Notes: generated from the sequence alone by a model not told the origin. A DNA stretch of 31,448 bases from an uncultured Bacteroidales bacterium (GCA_937899265.1 CALBPV010000059.1:1-31448), one strand, 5' to 3'; positions 13,983-23,879 are shown, counted from the stretch's first letter. Made by a program: numbers and translations.

Positions 13983-15503
13983 ATGAACTACCGCCTGCTT
14001 CGCTACGTCTTCGGGGTGTTGCTCCTCATGGAATCCTTTTTCATGCTGGTGAGCACCGGTGTTGCCGTCTATTACCGTTTTGCAGCGGGAGACAGCGACT
14101 GGTTGTGTCTGGCTCTGACAACAGCGGTGACGGCCCTTGCCGGAGCCTTGCTTTGGCGGTCGGGACGCAAACGCGAGCCGGGCATGGAGAAAAAGGACGG
14201 CTATCTGATAGTGTCGTTGGCGTGGATTGTCTTCTCGTTTTTCGGCATGATGCCTTACCTGCTCTACGGAACCACAGACAACCTGACAGATGCATTCTTC
14301 GAGGCGATGTCCGGCTTCACGACCACGGGTTCGACCGTTCTCGAAAACATCGACTTGCAACCGCACGGCATCCTCTTCTGGCGTTCGATGACCCACTGGC
14401 TGGGCGGTCTCGGCATCGTGGTCTTCTCGTTGGCTCTGTTGCCCCTCATCGGGGGAGGAACGGGTGCCAACATGATGTTCGATGCCGAAACGACCGGATT
14501 GGGAGGAAGTAAACTGCGCCCCAAGATTCAGAGCACGGCCCGCCGTCTGTGGGGCATCTATCTGTCGCTTACGCTCATGGCCGCTTTCCTGCTCTCGCTG
14601 GGACCCATGACTTTGTTCGATGCTGTGAATGTGGCTATGTCCACCGTTGCCACGGGAGGTTTTGCGCCCCATCAGGCATCGCTGGCCTACTATCATTCAT
14701 CCTACGTGGAGTATATTGTGGCCATCTTCCTCTTCATCGCTTCGCTCAACTTCTCGCTGTTCTATTATGCGGGTGTCGGGCGCTGGAAGATGTTCTGGAA
14801 AGACGAAGAGTTCCGCTGGTTTGTACGCATCGTTCTGTGCTTCACGGGATTGTTCGTTGTGATGATCTATATCGTGCGGAGCGTGGATTGGGCTTCCGAA
14901 CAACAGGTTCTGGCCATGGGCGGAACAAATCCCGGGTTCCTGACTGTGTTGAGGATGAGTTTCTTCCACGTGATGACCATCGTATCGTCGGGCGGCTTTC
15001 AGGCCGAGTATTTCGACTACGATGCGTGGGGCATGCTCTTCTGGCAGCCTACGTTTGTGTTGATGATGTGCGGCGGCTGTGCGGGTTCGACGGCCGGAGG
15101 CATGAAGGTGGTGAGAGTCGCGGTGTTTGTCAAGAGCATCAAGAGCCATTTTATCCGCATGCTGCATCCGCGCCAAGTGTCGATTGTGAAACTCAACGAA
15201 CGGCCCGTTCCGACAGGAACCATCTACAAAGTGATGGCGATGTTCTCGGTCTATGTGATTTTGATTTTCCTCTCGAACTTCATTCTGCAGATTCTGGGAT
15301 TGGATGTGGAGAGTGCGTTCGGAACGTCCATCTCGGCGTTTTCCAACACCGGACCCGGCCTCGGCCTCACCGGTCCTGCTTTCACGTGGGCCTCCGTGCC
15401 CGATGCCGGCAAATGGATGCTGTCGTTTGCGATGCTGATGGGTCGTCTGGAAATCTTCACGTTCCTCATCGTGCTCACTCCGGAGTTCTGGAGAAAATAC
15501 TGA
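13983..15503 (+). CDS. trkH: Trk potassium uptake channel subunit TrkH
   Basis: A 506-residue polytopic inner-membrane protein with about ten hydrophobic segments, forming the potassium-conducting pore with TrkA. Four pore-loop selectivity segments are visible: TTTGSTVLENI with SMTHWLGGLGIVV, STVATGGFAPH, IVSSGGFQAEYF, and SNTGPGLGLTG near the C-terminus. A CGGCAGSTAGGMKVVR motif near residue 365 is typical of the family. I chose the ATG at 13983 because a longer frame from 13860 lies within trkA, and MNYRLLRYVFGVLLLMESF is a normal TrkH start. The pairing with trkA is conserved across bacteria. Confidence 0.95.
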   Translation: MNYRLLRYVFGVLLLMESFFMLVSTGVAVYYRFAAGDSDWLCLALTTAVTALAGALLWRSGRKREPGMEKKDGYLIVSLAWIVFSFFGMMPYLLYGTTDNLTDAFFEAMSGFTTTGSTVLENIDLQPHGILFWRSMTHWLGGLGIVVFSLALLPLIGGGTGANMMFDAETTGLGGSKLRPKIQSTARRLWGIYLSLTLMAAFLLSLGPMTLFDAVNVAMSTVATGGFAPHQASLAYYHSSYVEYIVAIFLFIASLNFSLFYYAGVGRWKMFWKDEEFRWFVRIVLCFTGLFVVMIYIVRSVDWASEQQVLAMGGTNPGFLTVLRMSFFHVMTIVSSGGFQAEYFDYDAWGMLFWQPTFVLMMCGGCAGSTAGGMKVVRVAVFVKSIKSHFIRMLHPRQVSIVKLNERPVPTGTIYKVMAMFSVYVILIFLSNFILQILGLDVESAFGTSISAFSNTGPGLGLTGPAFTWASVPDAGKWMLSFAMLMGRLEIFTFLIVLTPEFWRKY

Positions 15504-15548
15504 TTATTGACAAAGCAACATTTCTATTCTCTTTTACATATATAAATA

Positions 15549-18095
15549 ATGTCCAATTCAAACAAAAAGCCTGCAACGGCCAAGTCCAAGGAACCATCCT
15601 TCTGGCAAAAGGTAAATAACTTCGTAAGAAGCGACCGCACACGTTTTGTCGCGGGATTGGTTATCTTTATGCTGGCCGCTATCGTAGGACTCGCATTTCT
15701 CTCATTCCTGTTTACGGGCAAAGCCGATCAGGCGTTGCTCGAGAATCTCTCGTGGTCAACACTCACTTCAGTAGGTAATCGCATCACCAATTGGATGGGA
15801 ACCTTCGGCGCTGTGGTCGCCGAGCTGGCCATCAATCGCTGGATAGGCGTCTCGGCCTTCCTCTTCGTAGCCTATTTCTTGCATTTGGGCTATCGTCTCA
15901 TCAAGAACGAATCCGTACGTTCGCTTGTGCTGGAGTTCATCCTCGTTTCGCTCTGGGCCATTTGGCTTTCGATGGCGTTGGGTTTCCTGCTGATACGATT
16001 CTATGAGGACACCTTCCTCTACCTGGGCGGTGCTCACGGCTACGATTTCACGCAATTGGTAGCCGCCAATCTGGGTTGGGCCGGCACCTTCATCGTCATT
16101 CTCGGTCTCTTCATTCTGCTGTCGCTGTTCACCTTCAAAGCCACCATCGAAATGACCCGCAAGGTCATGGACTGGCCCTCGAGACTCAACGAAATCCGCA
16201 AGGAGCGGGTGGAAGCCGCCCGCCGGGAAGCCGAAGCGCTGAAGGAACAGGCACAGAACGCAACTTCCGACGAACTGGAATCCTCCGACCCCATCTACGC
16301 TTCGCAACCCGTTGTTGTGCCGCCTGCGTCTGAGGAGGAAATCGGGTTCGAGCCGTTGCCGCCCTCGTCAGCCTCTCAGGAACCCGCAAAGGGGACTATG
16401 GCCGATGATTCGGAAGACCTTGACGACCCGGGCGATCCCGAAACACCCAAGATGCCCGACCCGGTGTCTCCCGATCCGACGTTCACCGTTCAGACAGGAA
16501 CGACCGAGACGGTGGACCGCCCGGTGATAGACCAGCCCGACTACGACCCGACAACACAGCTACCGGACTTCAAGTTCCCGGACTTCGATCTCCTGAAGGA
16601 CTACCAAAACAAAGACATCCCCGTGGATATGGAGGAGCAGGAGGCCAACAAGGAGAAAATACGCCAGACCCTCCTGGACTATGGTATCGAGATACAGAGC
16701 ATCTATGCCATGGTCGGCCCCACCATCACGCTCTTTGAAATTGTGCTCGAGTCGGGTACCAAGATTTCGAGGGTAAGAAACCTCTCGGACGAGATTGCCA
16801 TGTCGATTGCCTCAACATCGGGCATCCGCATCATTGCGCCCATTCCCGGAAAGTCGGCCATCGGTATCGAGGTGCCCAACCGCGACCCGCAGACCGTCTC
16901 AATGCGTTCGTGCATAGAGAGCAAGGCTTTCCAGGAGTCGAAGATGGAACTGCCGGTTGCTCTCGGCAAGACGATTACCAACGATGTGTTCACCTTCGAT
17001 CTCGCCAAGATGCCGCACCTCCTCGTGGCGGGTGCTACGGGACAGGGCAAGTCGGTGGGACTGAATGCCATCATCACGTCGCTGCTCTACAAGAAACATC
17101 CTGCTCAGCTGAAACTCATCCTCATCGACCCCAAACAGGTGGAGTTCTCCATCTATTCCAAACTTGAGAATCACTATCTCGCCAAGCTGCCTGATGAAGA
17201 CGACCCCATCATCACGGATGTCAGGAAAGTCGTCTCGACGCTCAACAGCGTGGTCTTGGAGATGGAAGACCGCTATGCCCTGCTCAAGGATGCCGGCTTG
17301 AGAAATATCAAGGAATACAATGCCAAATTTGTCAAGCACGAACTCAATCCGGGCAAACACATTGTCACGCCTTCGGGTTCGAAAGCCGGTACGCACCACC
17401 AGTTCCTGCCCTACATTGTGGTTGTGGTGGACGAATACGGCGACCTCATCATGACGGCCGGCAAGGAAATCGAGTTGCCCATAGCCCGTATTGCCCAAAA
17501 GGCTCGTGCCGTGGGTATTCACATGATTATAGCCACGCAGCGTCCTTCGGCCAAGATTATCACGGGTATCATCAAGGCCAACTTCCCTGCCCGCATCGCT
17601 TTCCGTGTGGGACAAAGCATCGATTCGTCCATCATTCTCGACCAAACGGGTGCCCAGAACCTCATCGGACGCGGAGACCTTCTCATCTCGACCGGCAACA
17701 GGTTCGAACGTGTGCAGTGTGCCTTCGTCGATACACCCGAGGTGGACCGCATCAACAGATATATCGCCAATCAGCCATCCTATACGCATGCTTTCTATCT
17801 GCCCGATCCGCCCGTGGAAGAGGGTGCCGGAGGCGGTGGCACAGAGGATGTGGACCTGCAGCAACTCGACCCGCTCTTCGATCAGGCCGCAGAACTTGTA
17901 GTGGCCACGGGCCAAGGCTCAACGTCGATGATTCAGCGCAAGTTCTCGATAGGCTACGCGAGAGCCGGACGTCTGATGGACCAGCTCGAAGTGGCAGGCA
18001 TTGTGGGTCCCTACACAGGCTCCAAAGCGCGTGATGTGCTCATTACCAGCGAAATGGATCTCCAAAATACTTTACAACAACTCAAAGAGTCATGA
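15549..18095 (+). CDS. ftsK: DNA translocase FtsK
   Basis: An 848-residue septal motor that pumps chromosomal DNA and helps dimer resolution at division. The N-terminus has several membrane helices (about residues 33-210). An acidic, Pro-rich linker (about 230-350) follows, shorter than in E. coli, then the motor domain. Walker A is VAGATGQGKSVGLNA near residue 495, with Gln replacing the usual Ser of GSGKS. Walker B is IVVVVDEYGDLIM near 625. IARKARA-like and TQRPSAKIITGIIKANFPARIAF motifs are conserved. The last 65 residues form the winged-helix gamma domain (ATGQGSTSMIQRKFSIGYARAGRLMD), which in other species reads KOPS-type sequences. It overlaps trxB by 4 nt. Confidence 0.96.
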   Translation: MSNSNKKPATAKSKEPSFWQKVNNFVRSDRTRFVAGLVIFMLAAIVGLAFLSFLFTGKADQALLENLSWSTLTSVGNRITNWMGTFGAVVAELAINRWIGVSAFLFVAYFLHLGYRLIKNESVRSLVLEFILVSLWAIWLSMALGFLLIRFYEDTFLYLGGAHGYDFTQLVAANLGWAGTFIVILGLFILLSLFTFKATIEMTRKVMDWPSRLNEIRKERVEAARREAEALKEQAQNATSDELESSDPIYASQPVVVPPASEEEIGFEPLPPSSASQEPAKGTMADDSEDLDDPGDPETPKMPDPVSPDPTFTVQTGTTETVDRPVIDQPDYDPTTQLPDFKFPDFDLLKDYQNKDIPVDMEEQEANKEKIRQTLLDYGIEIQSIYAMVGPTITLFEIVLESGTKISRVRNLSDEIAMSIASTSGIRIIAPIPGKSAIGIEVPNRDPQTVSMRSCIESKAFQESKMELPVALGKTITNDVFTFDLAKMPHLLVAGATGQGKSVGLNAIITSLLYKKHPAQLKLILIDPKQVEFSIYSKLENHYLAKLPDEDDPIITDVRKVVSTLNSVVLEMEDRYALLKDAGLRNIKEYNAKFVKHELNPGKHIVTPSGSKAGTHHQFLPYIVVVVDEYGDLIMTAGKEIELPIARIAQKARAVGIHMIIATQRPSAKIITGIIKANFPARIAFRVGQSIDSSIILDQTGAQNLIGRGDLLISTGNRFERVQCAFVDTPEVDRINRYIANQPSYTHAFYLPDPPVEEGAGGGGTEDVDLQQLDPLFDQAAELVVATGQGSTSMIQRKFSIGYARAGRLMDQLEVAGIVGPYTGSKARDVLITSEMDLQNTLQQLKES

Positions 18096-19024
18096 AACTT
18101 CTGATTATCGGCTCCGGCCCTGCAGGTTACACTGCTGCAATCTATGCTACACGCTCGGGACTCAGCCCCGTGCTCTACGAAGGCCCCGTCTCGGGTGGCC
18201 AGCTCACCACAACTACCGACATCGACAACTTCCCCGGATACCCCGAGGGAACGACCGGCAACGACCTGATGGACGATATGCGCCGTCAGGCCGAACGTCT
18301 CGGCACAGAAATCCGCTACGGAGTGGTGGATAAAGTCGATTTTTCGATGGACGGCTCCAAGCCCCACAGAGTACATATCGACGACGGTACGGAAATTGAG
18401 GCCGAAGCAATCATTATTGCCACAGGCGCATCGGCCAAATATCTCGGCCTCGACGACGAGAAGAAATATGCCGGCATGGGTGTGTCGGCCTGTGCCACGT
18501 GCGACGGATTCTTCTACCGCAAGAAGACAGTGGCCGTCGTGGGCGGCGGTGATACCGCCTGCGAGGAAGCGGTCTATCTGTCTCATCTGGCCAAGAAAGT
18601 CTATATGATTGTGCGCCGCAACGTGCTGCGTGCCACAGAGGCTATGCAGCAGAAGGTCAAGGAACAGGAAAACATCGAAGTGCTTTGGGAGACACAGACG
18701 TTGGGTCTTTTCGGCGACAACGGCGTGGAGGGTGCCCATCTCGTCAGAGGGAAGGGTACGGACCACGAGGAGAAGTACGATATTGCCATCGACGGGTTCT
18801 TCCTCGCCATCGGCCATCATCCCAATACGGAACTCTTCCGTCCCGCCCTGGAGTGCGATGAACAGGGTTATGCCATTGTCAAACATCCCACCACCCAAAC
18901 CAATATACCCGGAGTGTTTGCTGCCGGTGACGTTGCCGACCCCATCTACCGTCAGGCCATCTCGGCTGCAGGGTCGGGTTGTCACGCCGCAATGGATGCC
19001 GAGAAATATCTGGCCAACAAATAA
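18092..19024 (+). CDS. trxB: Thioredoxin-disulfide reductase
   Basis: A 310-residue FAD enzyme that transfers electrons from NADPH to thioredoxin. The FAD motif is IIGSGPAGYTAAIYATRSGL at the N-terminus. The redox-active pair is CATC (Cys134 and Cys137) in VSACATCDGFFYR. The NADPH motif is VAVVGGGDTACEEAVYL, followed by MIVRR for the phosphate. The C-terminal FAD signature is GVFAAGDVADPIYRQAISAAGSGC. Length and motif order match the low-molecular-weight bacterial class. ATGA overlap with ftsK indicates co-translation. Confidence 0.96.
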   Translation: MKLLIIGSGPAGYTAAIYATRSGLSPVLYEGPVSGGQLTTTTDIDNFPGYPEGTTGNDLMDDMRRQAERLGTEIRYGVVDKVDFSMDGSKPHRVHIDDGTEIEAEAIIIATGASAKYLGLDDEKKYAGMGVSACATCDGFFYRKKTVAVVGGGDTACEEAVYLSHLAKKVYMIVRRNVLRATEAMQQKVKEQENIEVLWETQTLGLFGDNGVEGAHLVRGKGTDHEEKYDIAIDGFFLAIGHHPNTELFRPALECDEQGYAIVKHPTTQTNIPGVFAAGDVADPIYRQAISAAGSGCHAAMDAEKYLANK

Positions 19025-19033
19025 CCGGAGGCT

Positions 19034-20470
19034 GTGTCGATACTGAACACCGACCCGCTGCTGCTCAAAATCCGCGAGAGACGCAAGATAACGTTCCGCG
19101 AACAGTTGTCTCTCACGGCAGGTTTGGCATTGCCTGCCATCGTGGCCCAGGTGGCCGGAGTGCTCCTCCAGTATATCGATGCGGCGATGGTGGGACAGCT
19201 GGGTGCCAATCCCTCGGCAAGTATCGGCCTGGTCTCGACAACCTGTTGGCTCTTCGGAGGTCTCGGGTCGGCTGTCGGTGCGGGTTTCTCGGTGCAGGTG
19301 GCCCATCGTGTGGGTGCCAACGACATGCGCGGAGCCCGCGATGTCTTGCGCCATTGTTTCTTCATCGGCGGCTCGATTGGGTTGCTGTTGGGTCTGACAG
19401 GTGTCCTCATTGCCTATCCCTTGCCTACGTGGCTCGGAGGAAGTGCTGAGATTGCCCGCGATGCATCCCTCTATTTTGCCATTTTTGCCGCTTCGATTCC
19501 CGTTCTTCAGATTTCCTATTCCGGAATGGGTTCGATACGCGCATCGGGCAATATACGGTTCCCCTCGACGATGGGAGTCGTGATGTGTCTCCTGGATGTC
19601 ATTTTCAACTTTCTGTTTATCTTCCCTTCCCAAACGTGGCATCTTGCCGGAATCGACATTCCGGTGTGGGGTGCCGGATTGGGAGTGACGGGAGCTGCGT
19701 TGGGAACCATGACAGCCGAGACGCTCACGGCGCTGATTGTGTGGTACTACATTACCCGCCGGTCACCTGTCTTTTCGACAGCTGCCGAGCCGCTGTTGTC
19801 GTTGCGCAGTTTCAAGGTGAGCAAAAACATACTGAAACGTGCTTTTGTGATTGGTTCGCCCATCGGTCTGGAACGCATAGTCACCACGTCGGCCCAGGTT
19901 GCAACGACCATGATTCTCGCACCTCTCGGAGCGGCCTCCATCGCGGCCCATTCGTTTGGCATCACGGTCGAGGCACTGTGTTATATGCCAGGCTACGGTA
20001 TCCAGGAAGCCGCAACGACCCTTGTGGGCCAAAGCATCGGAGCACGGCGTCTCGAACTCACCAAGCGCTTTGCCTGGCTCTGTGTGGGCTTGGGCATGGC
20101 TGTGATGTCGGTGATGGGCGTGGTGATGTGGTTCGGAGCTCCCTTCATGATGGCCTTCATAACGCCCGTCCGCGACATCATCGACCTTGGCACAGGAGCG
20201 CTTCGCATCGAGGCCTGGGCCGAACCCATGTTTGCTGCCGCCATTGTGTGCTACGGCTGTATGGTGGGTGCCGGCGATACCCTCAAGCCCGCAACCATCA
20301 ATTTCACTTCGATGTGGGTGGTGAGAATCTCGCTCGCGTTGCTCTTCGTGAAGGTTTTCGGCTGGGGGCTCAACGGTGTCTGGCTGGCGATGTGCATCGA
20401 ACTTTGTGTGAGAGGTTCGATATTCCTCATCCGATTGAGATGGGGCAACTGGCTGAAGCCGGCATTGTGA
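19034..20470 (+). CDS. MATE-family efflux transporter
   Basis: A 478-residue membrane protein with about twelve hydrophobic helices in two similar halves, as in multidrug and toxic compound extrusion antiporters. Signatures are LALPAIVAQVAGVLLQYIDAAMVGQLG near the N-terminus, AVGAGFSVQVAHRVGAND, and in the second half GSPIGLERI with AAHSFGITVEALCYMPGYGIQEAATTLVGQSIGA. It probably exports organic cations with sodium or proton influx; the substrate cannot be predicted. The start is a GTG at 19034, nine bases after the trxB stop; no closer ATG fits. It ends 12 nt from the converging cyclophilin gene, with no clear terminator between. Confidence 0.92.
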   Translation: MSILNTDPLLLKIRERRKITFREQLSLTAGLALPAIVAQVAGVLLQYIDAAMVGQLGANPSASIGLVSTTCWLFGGLGSAVGAGFSVQVAHRVGANDMRGARDVLRHCFFIGGSIGLLLGLTGVLIAYPLPTWLGGSAEIARDASLYFAIFAASIPVLQISYSGMGSIRASGNIRFPSTMGVVMCLLDVIFNFLFIFPSQTWHLAGIDIPVWGAGLGVTGAALGTMTAETLTALIVWYYITRRSPVFSTAAEPLLSLRSFKVSKNILKRAFVIGSPIGLERIVTTSAQVATTMILAPLGAASIAAHSFGITVEALCYMPGYGIQEAATTLVGQSIGARRLELTKRFAWLCVGLGMAVMSVMGVVMWFGAPFMMAFITPVRDIIDLGTGALRIEAWAEPMFAAAIVCYGCMVGAGDTLKPATINFTSMWVVRISLALLFVKVFGWGLNGVWLAMCIELCVRGSIFLIRLRWGNWLKPAL

Positions 20471-20482
20471 TTCTCTCTTTTT

Positions 20483-21286
20483 TTACTGTATCACGCGGAT
20501 TTTCATGCGAACGTCGGTTTTGGGACGATCGGCCATGTTGGTCTCGAGTTCCGCAATTTTGTCTATCACTTCGAGTCCGCTGATGACTTCGCCGTAGATG
20601 GTATATTCGCCGTAGAGATGCTGAGCTCCGCCTATGGTACTGTAGGCTTCCTTCTCGGCTTCGGTGAAATAGCGTGCGCCGGGAGTCTTGTGGCAGACGC
20701 TGTCCATCGCCTGATTGAAGGCGCGTACATAGCGGTTGTACTCGTTGGGGTCGCCCTGCTTGAGGATGCGCAGCGAGTCTTTGACTGCCTGAGTGAACAT
20801 CTTGGCTTTGACGGCCTTGCGGATGGATTCGTTGGTCTTCATTTCCCACGCTTTCATGTATTCGCGCGTCATGGTGTAGCCCTGCACAATGAAGAACATC
20901 GACATGTCGCTCTTCTTCTGCGGATTGACTTTGTCGTCGCGGCGGGGGGAAGCCAAAGCTCCTTTCTTGGGGACGTGGTTGAGGCGTATCTCGCCCGGAA
21001 TCTCCTCCTTGATGTCACCCCAACCGATGGATGCCCCGGGAGGAGCTGTCTTCGAGTCGGGAGCTCCGCCCTGTATCATGAAGCTGGGGATAACGCGTCC
21101 GAACAGCGAACCGTCGTAATAGCCGTCGCGCACCTTCTGGAGGAAGTTGGCGGTGGTGTTGGGCGTGTCGTCGTAGAGCATGACGGTCATATTGCCCATG
21201 TTGGTCTCTATCAGAACCTTATGGGTCTGGGCCGAGGCATACGTCAGCAACAGGGAGCCGAGGAGAAAAAACAGGTTACGCTTCAT
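20483..21286 (-). CDS. Periplasmic cyclophilin-type peptidyl-prolyl isomerase with a large insertion
   Basis: A 267-residue protein with a signal peptide (MKRNLFFLLGSLLLTYASAQ), so probably periplasmic. The cyclophilin core begins VLIETNMGNMTVMLYDDTPNT. The catalytic segment is GRVIPSFMIQGGAPDS, with the conserved Arg but Gly instead of the usual His before it. SDMSMFFIVQG follows. A charged insertion (about residues 135-220) separates this from the closing GEYTIYGEVISGLEVIDKIA. It isomerises prolyl bonds in exported proteins; the insertion may bind clients, which is inference. The ATG directly abuts the guaB stop codon (TAAATG), so it is surely in the same operon. Confidence 0.92.
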   Translation of the reverse strand: MKRNLFFLLGSLLLTYASAQTHKVLIETNMGNMTVMLYDDTPNTTANFLQKVRDGYYDGSLFGRVIPSFMIQGGAPDSKTAPPGASIGWGDIKEEIPGEIRLNHVPKKGALASPRRDDKVNPQKKSDMSMFFIVQGYTMTREYMKAWEMKTNESIRKAVKAKMFTQAVKDSLRILKQGDPNEYNRYVRAFNQAMDSVCHKTPGARYFTEAEKEAYSTIGGAQHLYGEYTIYGEVISGLEVIDKIAELETNMADRPKTDVRMKIRVIQ

Positions 21287-22765
21287 TTATTCGCCTCTTG
21301 AGTAGTTGGGAGCTTCCTTGGTGATGGTCACATCGTGGGGATGGCTTTCGAGGATGCCCGCATTGGTGATACGGGTGAATTTCGAAGTGGCGTGGAGGGT
21401 CGGGATGTCTTTGGCACCGCAGTACCCCATGCCGGCGCGGAGGCCGCCCACCATCTGATAGATGACTTCGTTGAGGTTGCCCTTGAAAGGAACGCGCGAA
21501 ACGATGCCCTCGGGAACGAGTTTCTTGACATCGGCTTCGCCCGACTGGAAGTAACGGTCCTTGGAACCCTGCTGCATGGCATCGAGCGAACCCATGCCGC
21601 GATAGGTTTTGAATTTGCGTCCGTTGAAGATGATGGTGTCGCCGGGACTTTCTTCCACACCGGCGAGCAGCGAACCGAGCATGACGCTGTAGCCGCCGGC
21701 AGCAATGGCCTTCACGATATCGCCCGAGTAGCGGATACCGCCGTCGGCGATGAGCGGGATGTCGCGTCCGTGCAGGGCTTTGGCCACTTCATAGACAGCC
21801 GAAAGCTGGGGAACGCCGATACCGGCCACAATGCGGGTGGTGCAGATTGAGCCGGGACCGATGCCGACCTTCACGGCATCCGCTCCGGCATCGGCCAAAT
21901 AGGTGGCAGCTTCGGCTGTGGCGATATTGCCTACCACAACGTCGATGTCGGGATAAGTGGATTTAATCTTTTCGAGCACACCCACCACGCCTTTGGAATG
22001 GCCGTGAGCCGTATCGACAACGACGGCATCGACACCGGCATCCACCAGGGCGGACGTGCGGTCCATCACATCGGCTGTGACACCTACGCCGGCAGCCACG
22101 CGCAGACGCCCCTTTGTGTCCTTGCAGGCGTTGGGTTTGTCTTTGGCTTTGGTGATATCCTTGTAGGTGATGAGACCTACCAGATGTCCTTCGGCATCCA
22201 CCACGGGGAGTTTCTCGATTTTGTGTTCCTGGAGGATGTCTGCGGCATCGAGCAGGTTGAAGCCTACCTGAGCCGTGATGAGGTTTTGGCTGGTCATCAC
22301 TTCCGAGATGCTGCGGTTGAGGTCTTTCTGGAAACGGAGGTCGCGGTTGGTGACAATGCCCACGAGACGGCGCTGCTCGTCAACCACCGGCACACCGCCG
22401 ATGTGGTATTCGCTCATGATGGTCAGCACGTCTCGCACCGTCGCATTGGGTCGGGTTGTGACGGGCGCGTATATCATGCCGTTCTCGGCACGCTTGACCT
22501 GCGAAACCTGATGGGCTTGCGCTTCGATGGGCATGTTCTTGTGGATGACACCGATGCCGCCTTCCCGGGCCATGGCGATGGCCAGCGAGGCTTCGGTCAC
22601 GGTGTCCATGGCAGCCGATACGATGGGGATGTTGAGAGTGATGCGACGGGAAAAACGGGTGCGAAGATCCACTTCGCGCGGGAGCACTTCCGAATAGGAG
22701 GGCACCAGAAGGACGTCGTCGAACGTGAGGCCGTCCATCACGACTTTATCTTGAATAAAGGACAT
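21287..22765 (-). CDS. guaB: Inosine-5'-monophosphate dehydrogenase
   Basis: A 492-residue enzyme that oxidises IMP to XMP with NAD+, the committed step of guanine nucleotide synthesis. The start MSFIQDKVVMDGLTFDDVLLVPSYSEVLP is canonical. Two CBS domains lie at about residues 95-205 (VRDVLTIMSEYHIGGVPVVDEQ and IEKLPVVDAEGHLVGLITYKDI). The catalytic loop GIGPGSICTTRIVAG has Cys308. GMGSLDAMQ, the flap with KLVPEGIVSRVPFKG, and GGLRAGMGYCGA complete the pattern. The ATG at 22765 replaces a longer frame that reaches back into prs. It lies 50 nt downstream of prs, which makes the PRPP used for purine synthesis. Confidence 0.96.
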   Translation of the reverse strand: MSFIQDKVVMDGLTFDDVLLVPSYSEVLPREVDLRTRFSRRITLNIPIVSAAMDTVTEASLAIAMAREGGIGVIHKNMPIEAQAHQVSQVKRAENGMIYAPVTTRPNATVRDVLTIMSEYHIGGVPVVDEQRRLVGIVTNRDLRFQKDLNRSISEVMTSQNLITAQVGFNLLDAADILQEHKIEKLPVVDAEGHLVGLITYKDITKAKDKPNACKDTKGRLRVAAGVGVTADVMDRTSALVDAGVDAVVVDTAHGHSKGVVGVLEKIKSTYPDIDVVVGNIATAEAATYLADAGADAVKVGIGPGSICTTRIVAGIGVPQLSAVYEVAKALHGRDIPLIADGGIRYSGDIVKAIAAGGYSVMLGSLLAGVEESPGDTIIFNGRKFKTYRGMGSLDAMQQGSKDRYFQSGEADVKKLVPEGIVSRVPFKGNLNEVIYQMVGGLRAGMGYCGAKDIPTLHATSKFTRITNAGILESHPHDVTITKEAPNYSRGE

Positions 22766-22815
22766 ATCTTGTAGTAGCTTAATGTGAATACTGGGGTAGG
22801 GGAACTCTTCTCCTT

Positions 22816-23751
22816 TTATATAATGAACATGTTGGAGATGGACTCCTCGTTCATGAGGCGGCGAATGGTCTCGGCAAACATGTCGGCTATCGAGAGGATG
22901 TGAACCTTGGCGCACGAGCCGCGATAGGGGATGGAATCGGTGAAAATCATTTCCTTGAGCGACGAAGCTTCCACACGTTCGTTGGCAGGACCCGACATCA
23001 CACAGTGGGAGGCGATGGCTCTTACCGAACGGGCTCCCTTCTCCATCATCAGGTTGGCGGCTTTGGTGATGGTGCCGGCAGTATCCACCATGTCGTCGCA
23101 GAGTACTACGTCTTTGCCCTCGACTTCACCGATGAGGAACATCGAATCGACCACATTGGCCTTCTCGCGGTGCTTGGAGCACATCACCATCGGCACGCCG
23201 AAATATTTGGCGTAGTTGTAGGCTCGCTTCGAACCGCCTGCGTCAGGCGATGCGATAACGAGGTTCTCGGTGCCCACCTCCTGTTCGATGTAGGGTGCGA
23301 GCACTTTCGAGGCGTAGAGATGATCGACGGGAATGTTGAAGAAGCCCTGTATCTGGTCGGCATGAAGGTCCATCGTGATGAGACGGTCGATGCCTGCCAC
23401 ACTCAGAAGGTCGGCCACCAACTTGGCTCCGATGGCCACGCGGGGTTTGTCCTTGCGGTCTTGACGGGCCCATCCGAAATAGGGGATTACAGCGATGATA
23501 TGGGCTGCCGAAGCTCGCTTGGCCGCATCAATCATGAGGAGCAGTTCCATGAGGTTGTCGGCCGTAGGAAAGGTGCTCTGAACCAGGAAAACATGTTTGC
23601 CGCGAATGGTTTCTTCGAAGCTAACACCGAACTCACCGTCTGCGAAGGTCTGTACGTTGAGGTTGCCGAGGGGGCATCCCAATGAAGCGCAGATTTTTTC
23701 AGCCAGGTAGCGCGAAGCGCGACCGGAGAAGACTAAAAAATTATTATTCAT
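22816..23751 (-). CDS. prs: Ribose-phosphate pyrophosphokinase
   Basis: A 311-residue cytoplasmic enzyme that makes phosphoribosyl pyrophosphate from ribose 5-phosphate and ATP, for nucleotide, His and Trp synthesis. Motifs are FADGEFGVSFEETIRGKHVFLVQS, PYFGWARQDRKDKPRVAIGAK with the ATP-binding loop, TMDLHADQIQGFFNIPVDHL, and the PRPP-binding loop VVLCDDMVDTAGTITKAA. I chose the ATG at 23751 (MNNNFLVFSGRAS) because the longer frame to 23814 reads through the promoter. With guaB and the cyclophilin gene it forms a purine-related operon. Confidence 0.95.
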   Translation of the reverse strand: MNNNFLVFSGRASRYLAEKICASLGCPLGNLNVQTFADGEFGVSFEETIRGKHVFLVQSTFPTADNLMELLLMIDAAKRASAAHIIAVIPYFGWARQDRKDKPRVAIGAKLVADLLSVAGIDRLITMDLHADQIQGFFNIPVDHLYASKVLAPYIEQEVGTENLVIASPDAGGSKRAYNYAKYFGVPMVMCSKHREKANVVDSMFLIGEVEGKDVVLCDDMVDTAGTITKAANLMMEKGARSVRAIASHCVMSGPANERVEASSLKEMIFTDSIPYRGSCAKVHILSIADMFAETIRRLMNEESISNMFII

Positions 23752-23771
23752 ATTCTTTGAATATATATGTG

Positions 23772-23803
23772 CAAAGATAGGACTTTCGGACGAGACTGCC
23801 AAA
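23772..23803 (-). promoter_or_regulatory. Promoter of the prs-guaB-cyclophilin operon
   Basis: Minus strand: TTTG (23803-23800), a 20-nt spacer and a perfect TATCTTTG (23779-23772). The predicted start is near 23765, about 14 nt before the prs ATG. Confidence 0.85.
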
Positions 23804-23879
23804 TTTTGTCGCAATTATCAGAGGGAAAATAACATTATTTATAATAATCGCGATAATTTGACTTCCGAAGCAGTCAAAA

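Noticed and set aside
18011..19642. A 543-codon minus-strand frame opposite trxB and the MATE gene
   Set aside because: It spans two well-supported genes and has no family signature.
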